From assembly GCA_944324625.1 (NCBI GenBank), contig CALUWZ010000017.1, positions 1 through 16,725 on the forward strand: a stretch of DNA of 16,725 bases, written 5' to 3'. Below are positions 1-6,797 of the stretch, piece by piece. The position numbers and the translations under genes are program-made. This DNA is from an uncultured Mailhella sp. (GTDB lineage: Bacteria > Desulfobacterota > Desulfovibrionia > Desulfovibrionales > Desulfovibrionaceae). The number at the start of each line of letters is the position of its first letter. Positions within the stretch are counted from its first letter, which is position 1. A model generated the notes under the pieces. The model saw nothing but the letters and a program-made list of their open reading frames with translations. It did no database searches and was not told where the DNA came from.

Positions 1-840
1 TTGTGCTGCAGTTTCAGGCTGAATCATATAATCTATAAATTTATATGCTTCGTTTACATTATCAGATGCTTTTGGTATTGTAAAACTTCTAATCCACATT
101 AAACTGCCATCTAATGGATTTATAAATTTTAAATTTTTTTTTTTTTTTATAATCCTGTATGCTTCGCTGTAATAGACTATTCCTATTATCTTTTCTTCAC
201 TGACTAATGCTTCTTCTATTTCATCATATGTTACTATATTAAGTCTTGGCAGCAGAACAGTAAGCCTGTCATAAGCTTCACGTATTTCTTCCTCCATCAT
301 TGTGTTTGCTGTATAACCTAGTGATTTCAATGCTATACTAAAAAAATCACGCATATCTGCCTTAATTAATATATTATTAATATTACTATTTGCCCAAAAG
401 TCGTCCCACTTAGTAATAGCTGTTTCATTTATATATTTTGTATTTATAATTATACCTATACTGTCAGTTAAATACGGAACACTATACTGTTTAGCTGTTT
501 TATATGGCTGGACAAAAAAAGAACTGATTACATTATCTACATTTTTCAGCTTATTAATATCTATTTCTAATATAATATTCTTTTTATTTAACTGTGTTAC
601 CATAAAAGTTGATGGCAAAGTTAAATCATATTCTCCACCACTCATAAAACGGACATTGGAATAAAATTCATTATTAGTATAGTATATTTCATTATTAACC
701 TTTGCTCCGTATTTACTATACTCATTTAAAATATTATCCGGCAGCACATTTACCTGTAAATATGTATCTAAAATATCATTTTTCTTTTGGCATGATATTG
801 TAAATATAAATATCACTGCTATAATAAGTATTTTTCGCAT
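1..840 (-). CDS. PotD-like spermidine/putrescine-binding lipoprotein, partial (3' end beyond window)
   Basis: The minus strand is open for 280 codons from an ATG at 840 to the window edge, with no stop. The N-terminus is a lipoprotein signal: basic MRK, a hydrophobic stretch, then a TISC lipobox with Cys17, so the product should be anchored outside the cytoplasmic membrane. The rest follows the PotD/PotF fold: NVLPDNILNEY near residues 32-42, GGEYDLTLPSTFM near 68-80, YSVPYLTDSIGI near 120-131, then IVYYSEAYRII, a GSLMWIRSFTIPKAS block and EAYKFIDYMIQPE near the end. Such proteins deliver polyamines to an ABC importer; no permease or ATPase gene is in view. Family members are usually around 350 residues, so some 60-70 are missing. 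It starts 11 bp after the preceding AT-rich ORF, suggesting co-transcription. Its very AT-rich codon use is unlike everything after ~1620. Family assignment is firm; the exact ligand is inferred. Confidence 0.85.
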   Translation of the reverse strand, partial: MRKILIIAVIFIFTISCQKKNDILDTYLQVNVLPDNILNEYSKYGAKVNNEIYYTNNEFYSNVRFMSGGEYDLTLPSTFMVTQLNKKNIILEIDINKLKNVDNVISSFFVQPYKTAKQYSVPYLTDSIGIIINTKYINETAITKWDDFWANSNINNILIKADMRDFFSIALKSLGYTANTMMEEEIREAYDRLTVLLPRLNIVTYDEIEEALVSEEKIIGIVYYSEAYRIIKKKKNLKFINPLDGSLMWIRSFTIPKASDNVNEAYKFIDYMIQPETAAQ

Positions 841-1620
841 ATATCACTTATTTATGAAAAATTTGGCCAATTATATTTATTAGGCCACCTTTGCCTGTCA
901 GGCATTGGTTTATTAAACTCTACACCAAGATAATATATATATACAAGCCCTCTCTCATCTTGAACATAAATAGGAACATAATATATAGTATCTGATTCTT
1001 TTACTGTATTTTTATCTAAATAAAGTTTAAGTATTGACCATTTACCATTTACTTTTACACTGCCTTCTGCTGTGCTGTTATCTGAATGAGCATAAAAATT
1101 AAATGAAAAATCACCTGCTATGGCATTATCCTTTGCTACTACAAACTTAGATTCCTTATCAGATGCTGTATAAAACTTTTTATAATTTTTCGTATTATTA
1201 TCACTTGAAAATTCTACATACCTAAATAAAGGAAGCGCAGTATTTATTCCTGAATTTTTTGCCATTTCTATTTGTTTTATTTCATCTGGCACAAATAATG
1301 ACCATTCAAGTGGAATAGGGGTTGCAGTAAGTGTGTTTATAATGGTTAAAATATCTTTTCCCCACTGTTTTACATGCTCTTCATTTTTAACAAGCCCTGT
1401 AAGTTTTAAAGGTGCTTTTATTGATATAATTTCACTTGATGATGTAGAATTATCAGCTATCCAGCCAAAGTCATTTAATATATATTTTAAATCAAATAAT
1501 TCTGTCATTTCAAGTGAATTAGCTGCATTACCATCAGCATAAAGTGGAAACCTGCTAAAATTACCTTGATATTGTTTTATTAAATTAACTGTTCCAAATG
1601 CTGCATCATGTTTTACAAGG
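1..1620. other. AT-rich compositional island ending at an abrupt junction
   Basis: From position 1 to about 1615 the DNA is visibly very AT-rich, with codons ending almost always in A or T. From about 1622 it switches within a few bases to the moderate-GC style of the rest of the window. The switch falls inside one reading frame, between codons for EKGEY and LVKHD. I see no transposase, tRNA, direct repeat or inverted repeat at the break that would explain a recombination. Two readings remain: horizontally acquired DNA inserted into the TPR gene, or a chimeric assembly joining two organisms. Both AT-rich coding segments (TPR-fused tail and PotD-like lipoprotein) share the same composition and look like one foreign block. 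Confidence 0.75.
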
Positions 1621-2153
1621 TATTCGCCTTTTTCAAAAAACGCAAGGGCAAGGTTGTTCCATGCGGGGCCGAAAGCGGGCTGGCTTTTGATGACCGTATT
1701 GCTTTCTTCAATGCAGGCGTCGTATTTGCCTTCCATGAAGTAGGCGGAGGCAAGGGTTGTTCTGGCCTGCAAAAATTCAGGGTCCCAGTCAAGGGCTTTC
1801 AGCAGTGCTGTTTTGGCTTTTTTGATATCGCCCATCTGCAGGTGGCAGAAACCGATATTGGCTTGGGGAACGGCGTATTTGGCGCGGATATTGGAAGCTT
1901 CGGTATTGTAGCGCAGACAGCCTTCATAATCGCCTCTCTGCAGGCAAAGGCCGCCGAGCTGCACAAAGCCTTCCGCAAGACGGGGAGAAAGGCGTACGGC
2001 GTTCAAAAAGGCATTTTCGGCTTCCACGTAGTCGTGTTTGGCCAGCATGGCCATGCCGAGCTGATAATAATGGTTGGCGCAGTTGTCGCTTTGGGCGATT
2101 TCAGCCTGCAGGTCCCTGATATATTCGTCCAAAGAATCGTAGCGTTCTTTCAT
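852..2153 (-). CDS. Chimeric ORF: N-terminal TPR protein fused in frame to an AT-rich C-terminal segment
   Basis: Residue numbers here count from the upstream ATG at 2174. The preferred start is the second ATG (2153), which has GAGG at the right distance; the first ATG abuts the previous stop and lacks one. Residues ~34-185 are four tetratricopeptide repeats plus the start of a fifth (YYQLGMAML, FVQLGGLCLQRGDY, PQANIGFCHLQMGD, ARTTLASAYFMEGKY, AWNNLALAFFEKGEY), a protein-protein interaction scaffold. After EKGEY the TPR pattern stops and about 255 residues of different character follow in AT-rich codons. The tail is Asn/Lys/Ile/Tyr-rich with predicted beta content (NGKWSILKLYL, GLVYIYYLGVEF) and ends PNKYNWPNFS. 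I do not recognise the tail firmly. Its order (RFPLY block, LFDLKYILNDF, GKWSILKL, then a nKPMPD ending) loosely recalls the C-terminus of TssM/IcmF, which is speculative. The TPR half is the third gene of the YkgJ operon. Whether this fusion exists in any cell is doubtful. Confidence 0.6.
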   Translation of the reverse strand: MKERYDSLDEYIRDLQAEIAQSDNCANHYYQLGMAMLAKHDYVEAENAFLNAVRLSPRLAEGFVQLGGLCLQRGDYEGCLRYNTEASNIRAKYAVPQANIGFCHLQMGDIKKAKTALLKALDWDPEFLQARTTLASAYFMEGKYDACIEESNTVIKSQPAFGPAWNNLALAFFEKGEYLVKHDAAFGTVNLIKQYQGNFSRFPLYADGNAANSLEMTELFDLKYILNDFGWIADNSTSSSEIISIKAPLKLTGLVKNEEHVKQWGKDILTIINTLTATPIPLEWSLFVPDEIKQIEMAKNSGINTALPLFRYVEFSSDNNTKNYKKFYTASDKESKFVVAKDNAIAGDFSFNFYAHSDNSTAEGSVKVNGKWSILKLYLDKNTVKESDTIYYVPIYVQDERGLVYIYYLGVEFNKPMPDRQRWPNKYNWPNFS

Positions 2154-2174
2154 GTTTTTCCTCTTTATTGGCAT

Positions 2175-2594
2175 TTAGTTGTTGGTTTTTGTCAGTTCGC
2201 CGTCATGCATGTAGCCTTCTTTTTCCAGAAGCCTGTAATACCAGACCGCAAAATCAAAATAGCCAAGGAATTTTTCGTCCTTGTTGATAATGCCGAGAGC
2301 CAATTCCAAAGCGCCCTGACGGTAAGCATTGCTTTGGGGGGAATCTTCGTTTCTTGTCTGCAGAAATTCGCGGATAAGCTCCTGTGTGGTGCGTTTGGAA
2401 ATATCCTTGCGGATTTCCATGGGATCGTTCGGTTTCGGGAAGGGGTCCCAGTTTTCGTAGCCGATTTTGTCGATGAATTTTTTTCTGCGTGCAGGAATTT
2501 TATCGTACAGTTCTTTTTTCAGCTTTTCCTGTTCTTCGGTCAAATCGGGAGGTGTGCTGTCGCGGTAAACGGATGCGGGAATGTTCAGACTCAT
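2175..2594 (-). CDS. Conserved hypothetical protein, middle gene of the YkgJ-TPR operon
   Basis: A 139-residue soluble protein with no signal peptide or membrane segment. I do not recognise a named family. The N-terminal third is charged and helical (DLTEEQEKLKKELYDKIPARRKKFIDKIGYENWDPFPKPNDP), followed by KRTTQELIREFLQ and an alpha-helical C-terminus with YFDFAVWYYRLLEKEGYM. No cysteine cluster or catalytic motif is evident. The start is well supported: AGAGGA lies at proper distance upstream of the ATG at 2594. It begins 11 bp after the YkgJ-type gene and ends directly against the TPR gene's first ATG, so the three are almost surely one transcript and may act together. Codon use matches the moderate-GC chromosome. 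The function is unknown; a structural or assembly partner of the Cys-cluster protein is a guess from context. Confidence 0.8.
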   Translation of the reverse strand: MSLNIPASVYRDSTPPDLTEEQEKLKKELYDKIPARRKKFIDKIGYENWDPFPKPNDPMEIRKDISKRTTQELIREFLQTRNEDSPQSNAYRQGALELALGIINKDEKFLGYFDFAVWYYRLLEKEGYMHDGELTKTNN

Positions 2595-2605
2595 GGTATT
2601 TCCTC

Positions 2606-3310
2606 TTATTCAAGGGGAGATTTCAGCGGTTTCTTGGCTTTTTCCTCGGTTTTCAGGCCAAGATACGTCTCGTCGTATTTATTCATAAGCGCCATGGAAA
2701 CAGGCACGTATACATGATGCAGTTCTTTGTAGCGTGAGCCCAGAACCTTAACGATTTTCAGGCTGAGGGCAGCCAGTTTGTCCTGAATGCGGTCAAGCTG
2801 GAGCGTCGGGTATTTTCCGCCTTGGTCAAAACGGCATTTTCCGCACACATGGCCTTTTCCGCCGATGGCCGTGGGCACGCCGTAAATGCGGCAGGTCAGC
2901 GGACGGTTTTCATACAAAAGGCACAGATTGTCATCGCCGAGGAGCGGACAGCGCACTTTGTCATGAGCGGCTTTTTTCATGACTTCTTCGTCGGTCATGC
3001 CGCTTTTGACGTCTTTATAATAATGATATTTCAGGCGGGTGAGGGATCTGTCCGCATCGCCTGCCCGTTCCAGAATTTTGGAACGCTCGGCGCCGAAGCC
3101 GAATTTATCGTTGAATGCGCGGTTGACGGCCATGGCTTCCACAAGGGAAAGGTCAAAAAGCGCATGGCAGCAGTCGCTGCAGGTTTTGGTACAGGCAACT
3201 TCGTTGGGAAACTCTGCCTGAACTTTTTGGAAAAGTTTATCCACCTGTGCGGTAAGAAGTTCGTATTCAAGGAAAATTTCTTCAAGTTCAGGGCTTTCCA
3301 GTTGTGACAT
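2606..3310 (-). CDS. YkgJ-family (UPF0153) cysteine-cluster protein
   Basis: A 234-residue protein carrying the Zn/Fe-chelating cysteine cluster of the YkgJ family. C40-x3-C44-x2-CC (C47, C48) is followed by C121PLLGDDNLC130, the RPLTC140RIYG block and C156GKC159. The RPLxCRxYG stretch is the most recognisable signature. Proteins of this family are thought to bind a metal, but their biochemical role is not established. There is no signal peptide, so it is cytoplasmic. The C-terminal ~70 residues are a helical, lysine-rich tail beyond the cluster. It is the first gene of a three-gene minus-strand operon (11 bp to the next gene). A promoter-like TTGACC-17-TATTTT lies upstream at 3358-3386. The Shine-Dalgarno before the ATG at 3310 is weak (CGGAAT). 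Family call is confident, function is not. Confidence 0.87.
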   Translation of the reverse strand: MSQLESPELEEIFLEYELLTAQVDKLFQKVQAEFPNEVACTKTCSDCCHALFDLSLVEAMAVNRAFNDKFGFGAERSKILERAGDADRSLTRLKYHYYKDVKSGMTDEEVMKKAAHDKVRCPLLGDDNLCLLYENRPLTCRIYGVPTAIGGKGHVCGKCRFDQGGKYPTLQLDRIQDKLAALSLKIVKVLGSRYKELHHVYVPVSMALMNKYDETYLGLKTEEKAKKPLKSPLE

Positions 3311-3357
3311 AGCATATTCCGTTTGTTAAAAGTTATGATGCTGCAAGACATCGTTTA

Positions 3358-3386
3358 AAAATAAGGCCGTCAGGCTGAATGGTCAA
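3358..3386 (-). promoter_or_regulatory. Probable sigma70-type promoter of the YkgJ operon
   Basis: On the minus strand, TTGACC (3386-3381) and TATTTT (3363-3358) are separated by exactly 17 bp. The -35 matches consensus at 5 of 6 positions and the -10 at 4 of 6. It lies just after the stop of the peptidase gene and about 48 bp before the YkgJ-type start, so the operon can be expressed independently of the peptidase gene. Confidence 0.5.
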
Positions 3387-3388
3387 GG

Positions 3389-4084
3389 TTAAACATCAAA
3401 AATTTTTCTTTTAAATGCCGTTTTTATGCTTTCAAAGGAGGACGTTTTCTTTTCCACCACAAAAACCGATTCCGGGCAGAAAACGCCGAATTCCTCGCGT
3501 GCAAGATTTAAAACAAACTGATTGGCGAGCGCTGTTTTCTGCGGGGGAATGGCCCCGAAAGGCGCGGTAAAAAATTTTTCGCGGTGCAGAACATACCAGC
3601 CCGTTGTTTCAAGGCTGCAGTCATACAGATAAATTTCTCTGTCCGTAACCCGCAGAACTGTGGACCAATGGTCAACGGCGGGCCCCGGCTGATGCGGGAA
3701 AAAACGGCAGAAACGCATGAGAGCCGTGCGTTCTTTGTCTTTTACCGTGTTTTTCAGAAAATCCCAGAACGTGTCAATGTCCACTTCGGGGCTGAAGGTT
3801 TTTATATGGGTGATATTGGGTGCGGCACAGGGAAAAGGACAGTACCAGTCATACTGAAAGGCTGTTTTCCACTTTTCCAGCATGAACTGCACCACCTCAT
3901 AATAATTGGTTTCGTGGCAGACGATTTTGCGCCATGCTTCAATATCTTTGGCCTGTTCCACAAACATGTCGTTCAGAATGTCCCGCGCCTGAAAAGCGGA
4001 AATCCCCGCAATAAGGCGCAATGCATTCAATACGGAATAGGCGGCGCAGAAATTGTCTATTTTTCCTTGGAATAGGGGGTTCAT
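3389..4084 (-). CDS. Probable papain-like (C39-like) cysteine peptidase, uncharacterised
   Basis: A 231-residue protein starting at the ATG at 4084, chosen because AGGAG lies just upstream (GCAGGAGCGAAC then ATG); the ATG eight codons earlier has no such site. The N-terminus reads NPLFQGKIDNFCAAYSVLNAL: a Gln followed by Cys13 at the head of a helix, typical of papain-like peptidases. AVDHWSTVL supplies a candidate His139, and IYLYDCS a candidate Asp155, giving a Cys-His-Asp order. There is no signal peptide or membrane segment, so it would act in the cytoplasm unless exported otherwise. The C-terminal ~60 residues end in a basic tail (KTAFKRKIFDV). It stands alone, divergent from panC, with a near-consensus promoter. 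Substrate is unknown; a peptidase, transglutaminase-like or acyltransferase activity on the same fold would all fit. Catalytic assignment is by motif reading only. Confidence 0.62.
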   Translation of the reverse strand: MNPLFQGKIDNFCAAYSVLNALRLIAGISAFQARDILNDMFVEQAKDIEAWRKIVCHETNYYEVVQFMLEKWKTAFQYDWYCPFPCAAPNITHIKTFSPEVDIDTFWDFLKNTVKDKERTALMRFCRFFPHQPGPAVDHWSTVLRVTDREIYLYDCSLETTGWYVLHREKFFTAPFGAIPPQKTALANQFVLNLAREEFGVFCPESVFVVEKKTSSFESIKTAFKRKIFDV

Positions 4085-4110
4085 GTTCGCTCCTGCAAAA
4101 AACTGCATTT

Positions 4111-4139
4111 ATCTTACAAGTTCTTGTGATTTTTGACAA
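4111..4139 (-). promoter_or_regulatory. Near-consensus sigma70-type promoter of the peptidase gene
   Basis: Minus strand TTGTCA (4139-4134), 17 bp, then TAAGAT (4116-4111). Predicted transcription start is roughly 20 bp upstream of the AGGAG/ATG of the peptidase gene, giving a very short leader. This is one of the best -35/-10 pairs in the window. Confidence 0.65.
4116..4127. promoter_or_regulatory. Short inverted repeat inside the peptidase promoter spacer
   Basis: ACAAG-TT-CTTGT, a 5+2+5 inverted repeat, occupies the spacer next to the -10 element, and a third ACAAG copy overlaps the -35 at 4136-4140. Placement between -35 and -10 is where a repressor would bind, but arms this short can occur by chance. 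Confidence 0.25.
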
Positions 4140-4167
4140 GGAAAAGCATGTTTGCAAAAAATTAAAC

Positions 4168-4196
4168 TTTACATGTGCCTGATTTGCGTATATAAA
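4168..4196 (+). promoter_or_regulatory. Near-consensus sigma70-type promoter of panC-metK
   Basis: TTTACA (4168-4173), exactly 17 bp, then TATAAA (4191-4196). It lies 52 bp before the panC ATG, leaving a leader of about 45 nt. It is divergent from the peptidase promoter, with about 28 bp between the two -35 elements. Confidence 0.65.
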
Positions 4197-4248
4197 AGGA
4201 AATGTCTATATAACTATATAACAATAAATTGATATAGTCGGGAGCAAT

Positions 4249-5097
4249 ATGGAAATCATCAGCACGCTTGAAGAAGTGAAAGCCCGCTGCAAAGAACTCA
4301 AAAAACAGGGCAAAAGCATTGCCCTTGTGCCGACCATGGGCTTTTTGCACGCAGGCCATCTTTCTCTTATCGAAAAAGCAAGACAGCTTGCCGACATTGT
4401 GGTGGTAAGCCGTTTTGTCAATCCCACCCAGTTTGCGCCTAACGAAGATTTGGACGCTTATCCCAATGACCCGAACCACGACCGCAGCGTGACGGAAAAA
4501 GCAGGCACGGATATTTTGTTTGAGCCGCCTGCTTCTGCCATGTATCATGCCGACCATGCCACGTGGGTGGAAGTTCCCGAACTTGCCAAGGGACTCTGCG
4601 GCGTGACAAGGCCCACGCATTTTCGCGGCGTGTGCACTGTCGTAACCAAGCTTTTCAACCTCATTCAGCCCGATTTTGCCTGCTTCGGCGAAAAGGACTA
4701 TCAGCAGCTGACCATTATCCGCCGCATGGTGCGCGATCTGAACATGCCCGTGGAAATTGTGGGCTGTCCTCTTGTGCGCGAAGAAGACGGACTGGCCATG
4801 AGCTCCAGAAACGCTTACCTTACCAAGGAAGAACGCGCCCTTGCCCCTCAGATCCGCAAAGGCCTGCTTCTTCTTCAGGAAAAAGCCAAACAGGGCGAAC
4901 ACAGCGCAGAAAATCTGTACAGCCTGTTTGCCGGGCATATACAAAAAACTATTCCGTCCGCCCGCATTGACTATGTGCGCATGGTGGACAAAGACAGTCT
5001 GGAACCTCTTGAAACACTGAAAGACAGCGCCGTTGTTGCCGTTGCGGTATATCTCGGCAAGGCCCGTCTTTTGGACAATATTTTAATTTCCCGATAA
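4249..5097 (+). CDS. panC: Pantothenate synthetase (pantoate--beta-alanine ligase)
   Basis: A 282-residue cytoplasmic enzyme that joins pantoate and beta-alanine using ATP (AMP + PPi released), the last step to pantothenate and so to coenzyme A. The HIGH-type nucleotide-binding motif is [10 protein letters not shown] (28-37). The second ATP/pantoate site is [10 protein letters not shown] (145-154), and the KMSKS-like loop lies around [10 protein letters not shown] (182-191). [17 protein letters not shown] is the conserved central block. Length matches the family (about 280). The ATG follows GGGAG at normal spacing and a good promoter at 4168-4196. metK follows 31 bp later with its own strong ribosome site, so both are likely on one transcript. 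panB and panD are not in view. Confidence 0.97.
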   Translation: MEIISTLEEVKARCKELKKQGKSIALVPTMGFLHAGHLSLIEKARQLADIVVVSRFVNPTQFAPNEDLDAYPNDPNHDRSVTEKAGTDILFEPPASAMYHADHATWVEVPELAKGLCGVTRPTHFRGVCTVVTKLFNLIQPDFACFGEKDYQQLTIIRRMVRDLNMPVEIVGCPLVREEDGLAMSSRNAYLTKEERALAPQIRKGLLLLQEKAKQGEHSAENLYSLFAGHIQKTIPSARIDYVRMVDKDSLEPLETLKDSAVVAVAVYLGKARLLDNILISR

Positions 5098-5128
5098 AGC
5101 GAGCAAAAAGCTTCGCAAAGGAGACTTC

Positions 5129-6304
5129 ATGATCCCCGCTAAAGGCAAATATGTATTTTCTTCCGAATCCGTAACCGAAGGACACCCCGACAAAGTGGCA
5201 GACCAAATTTCCGATGCTATTTTGGATACGCTTCTTGAACAGGACCCTGATTCCCACGTTGCCTGCGAAACCCTTGTTACCACGGGTATGGCAGTCATTG
5301 CAGGCGAAATTACCACCTCAGGCTATGCCGACCTTCCGCATGTTGTGCGCGAAACCATTAAAAATATCGGCTACAACAGCTCCGACATGGGCTTTGACTA
5401 TCAGACCTGCGCAGTTTTGTCCTCCATTGACAAACAGTCTGCAGACATTGCACAGGGCGTCAACCGTGAAAATCCCGAAGACCAAGGCGCAGGCGACCAA
5501 GGCATGATGTTCGGCTTTGCCTCCAACGAAACCGATACGCTTATGCCCGCTCCCATTTACTGGGCGCATCAGCTTTCCCTGCAGCTTGCCCGCGTGCGCA
5601 AAAACGGCATTGTGGATTTCTTCCGTCCCGACGGAAAAACCCAGCTTTCCTTTGAATATGAAAACGGCAGGCCCGTGCGCATCAACAACGTGGTTATTTC
5701 CACCCAGCATGCTCCCAATGTGGATCAGGCCGACATCGAAGAAGCCGTGCGCCGCGAAGTTATTTATCCCGTACTTGGCCAGTCAGGCTTTTTTGACGAA
5801 AAAGACTGCGAAATTTTCATCAACCGCACAGGCCGTTTTGTTATCGGCGGTCCCGTGGGCGACTGCGGTCTGACAGGCCGTAAAATCATCAACGACACTT
5901 ACGGCGGCATGGGCAACCACGGCGGCGGCGCTTTCTCAGGCAAAGACCCCTCAAAAGTTGACCGCTCCGCAGCCTATATGGCCCGTTATGTGGCGAAAAA
6001 CGTGGTAGCCGCAGGCCTTGCTCCCCGCTGCGAAGTGCAGATTGCTTACTGCATCGGCGTGGCAGAACCTGTTTCCGTGCTTGTTTCTTCCCTCGGCACA
6101 GGCGAAATTCCCGATGAAATCCTGACCAAGGCCGTGCGTGAAGTATTTGACCTTCGTCCGTATCATATCATCAAACGCCTTGACCTCAAGCGCCCCATTT
6201 ACTCCAAAACCTCCTGCTACGGACACTTCGGCCGCGAACTTCCCGAATTTACTTGGGAAAAAACCGACGCAGTCGCAGACCTCCGCACCGCCGCAAAAGT
6301 ATAA
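5129..6304 (+). CDS. metK: S-adenosylmethionine synthase
   Basis: A 391-residue enzyme forming S-adenosylmethionine from methionine and ATP, the cell's main methyl donor. It shows the hallmark motifs: [11 protein letters not shown] (12-22), the methionine/ATP loop [12 protein letters not shown] (114-125) followed by MMFGFA, and the glycine-rich P-loop-like [19 protein letters not shown] (265-283). Length is the usual ~390. AAGGAG sits directly upstream of the ATG. It is the second gene after panC, with only 31 bp between, so there is no room for a SAM riboswitch directly in front. It ends at a strong intrinsic terminator. It converges on dnaJ across the repeat-rich 1 kb gap. Confidence 0.98.
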   Translation: MIPAKGKYVFSSESVTEGHPDKVADQISDAILDTLLEQDPDSHVACETLVTTGMAVIAGEITTSGYADLPHVVRETIKNIGYNSSDMGFDYQTCAVLSSIDKQSADIAQGVNRENPEDQGAGDQGMMFGFASNETDTLMPAPIYWAHQLSLQLARVRKNGIVDFFRPDGKTQLSFEYENGRPVRINNVVISTQHAPNVDQADIEEAVRREVIYPVLGQSGFFDEKDCEIFINRTGRFVIGGPVGDCGLTGRKIINDTYGGMGNHGGGAFSGKDPSKVDRSAAYMARYVAKNVVAAGLAPRCEVQIAYCIGVAEPVSVLVSSLGTGEIPDEILTKAVREVFDLRPYHIIKRLDLKRPIYSKTSCYGHFGRELPEFTWEKTDAVADLRTAAKV

Positions 6305-6328
6305 TTTCGTTTTTGCCGAAAAACATGC

Positions 6329-6361
6329 AAAACTCCTCTTTTCCCAAAGGGGAGTTTTTTT
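6329..6361 (+). terminator. Intrinsic terminator of panC-metK
   Basis: ACTCCTCTTT pairs with AAAGGGGAGT (10 bp, one T-G wobble) across a TCCC loop, preceded by AAAA and followed by a run of seven T, 25 bp after the metK stop. Confidence 0.85.
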
Positions 6362-6373
6362 GTTTCTGTTTTT

Positions 6374-6500
6374 CAAAAAGCAGGTAAAAAGTTTTTTCTT
6401 TGTTTTTGTTTATTAAAAATTGCTTAACATATTCAAAAATACTTTTTTCAAAATTTCTTTTTTCGGGCGTTGCCCCTGACCTGTTTTTTACGCAGTTTTT
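6374..6500 (+). repeat. Inverted repeat A (left arm, follows metK terminator)
   Basis: Shares several blocks, in order, with the reverse complement of 7251-7383: CAAAAAGCA, TTTTTCTTTGTTTTT, TTATTAAAAAT (6410-6420), AACATATT, CAAAAT..TTTCTTTTTT, GCGTTGCCCCTGA (6467-6479) and GCAGT. Each copy starts just after a gene terminator. Confidence 0.65.
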
Positions 6501-6542
6501 TGATAATTTTTTTATTATTTCAATTTTTATTTTTAATATTAC

Positions 6543-6588
6543 ATAAATCTTTTATCAAAAATTCTTTTTTGGGGCTTTGCCCCAACCC
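6543..6588 (+). repeat. Inverted repeat B (left copy)
   Basis: AAATCTT-TATCAAAA-TTCTTTT, then GGGGCTTTGCCCC and ACCC. The same string with few changes appears reversed at 7173-7222, where the G/C hairpin is GGGGCTTCACCCC. In both copies a ~50-nt hairpin follows on the inner side. Confidence 0.65.
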
Positions 6589-6590
6589 CA

Positions 6591-6641
6591 GAAAGATGGG
6601 GTACGCTTCGGGGGCAAGCCCCCTGTTCGTACCCCTCTTTC
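6591..6641. repeat. Long near-perfect hairpin attached to repeat B
   Basis: GAAAGA-T-GGGGTACG (6591-6605) pairs with CGTACCCC-TCTTTC (6628-6641). A symmetric 4x4 internal loop (CTTC/TGTT) separates it from an inner stem GGGGGC-AA-GCCCCC. About 20 base pairs in 51 nt. No T-run follows, so it is not a standard terminator. Confidence 0.8.
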
Positions 6642-6661
6642 ATCTCCCCGAACAGCCCCCT

Positions 6662-6709
6662 TGTTCACTTCGCAAAAAAGAGCTGCCGCCCTCTTTTGCG
6701 GAGTGAACA
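6662..6709. repeat. Long hairpin
   Basis: TGTTCACT-TCGCAAAA..GAG pairs with CTC-TTTTGCGG-AGTGAACA across a loop around CTGCCGCC: roughly 18 pairs with one mismatch and two extra A. No gene lies downstream on either strand within the gap. Confidence 0.75.
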
Positions 6710-6767
6710 GCAATTAAAGCCATACCATTTTTACGGCCTGTTGCTCATTGCCTGTAATACGTTTGTA

Positions 6768-6797
6768 TTTTGCCGTACTGCGTGCGCAGAACGGCTT
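6768..6797 (+). repeat. REP-like palindrome P (left copy)
   Basis: TTTTGCCGTACTGC-gtgc-GCAGAACGGCTT: each unit is itself a hairpin (GCCGTACTGC against GCAGAACGGC, one mismatch). An inverted copy with identical arms lies at 6964-6993, so the pair resembles a bacterial REP/BIME arrangement. Confidence 0.7.

Noticed and set aside
1600..1640. Insertion sequence or integrase target at the composition break
   Set aside because: No transposase or integrase ORF, terminal inverted repeat, target duplication or tRNA is visible at the junction.
1608..2717. Long plus-strand open frame of 369 codons
   Set aside because: Lies opposite the TPR, hypothetical and YkgJ-type genes; its translation is Phe/Val/Gly-rich antisense-type sequence with no motif or ribosome site.
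4162..4944. Minus-strand open frame of 260 codons
   Set aside because: Antisense of panC, whose motifs and ribosome site are unambiguous.
5098..5128. SAM riboswitch upstream of metK
   Set aside because: Only 31 bp separates panC and metK, too short for any known SAM riboswitch; the leader before panC is ~45 nt and also too short.
6470..6706. Small plus-strand ORF between metK and dnaJ
   Set aside because: Encoded by repeats A and B and their hairpins; no ribosome site; low-complexity hydrophobic start.
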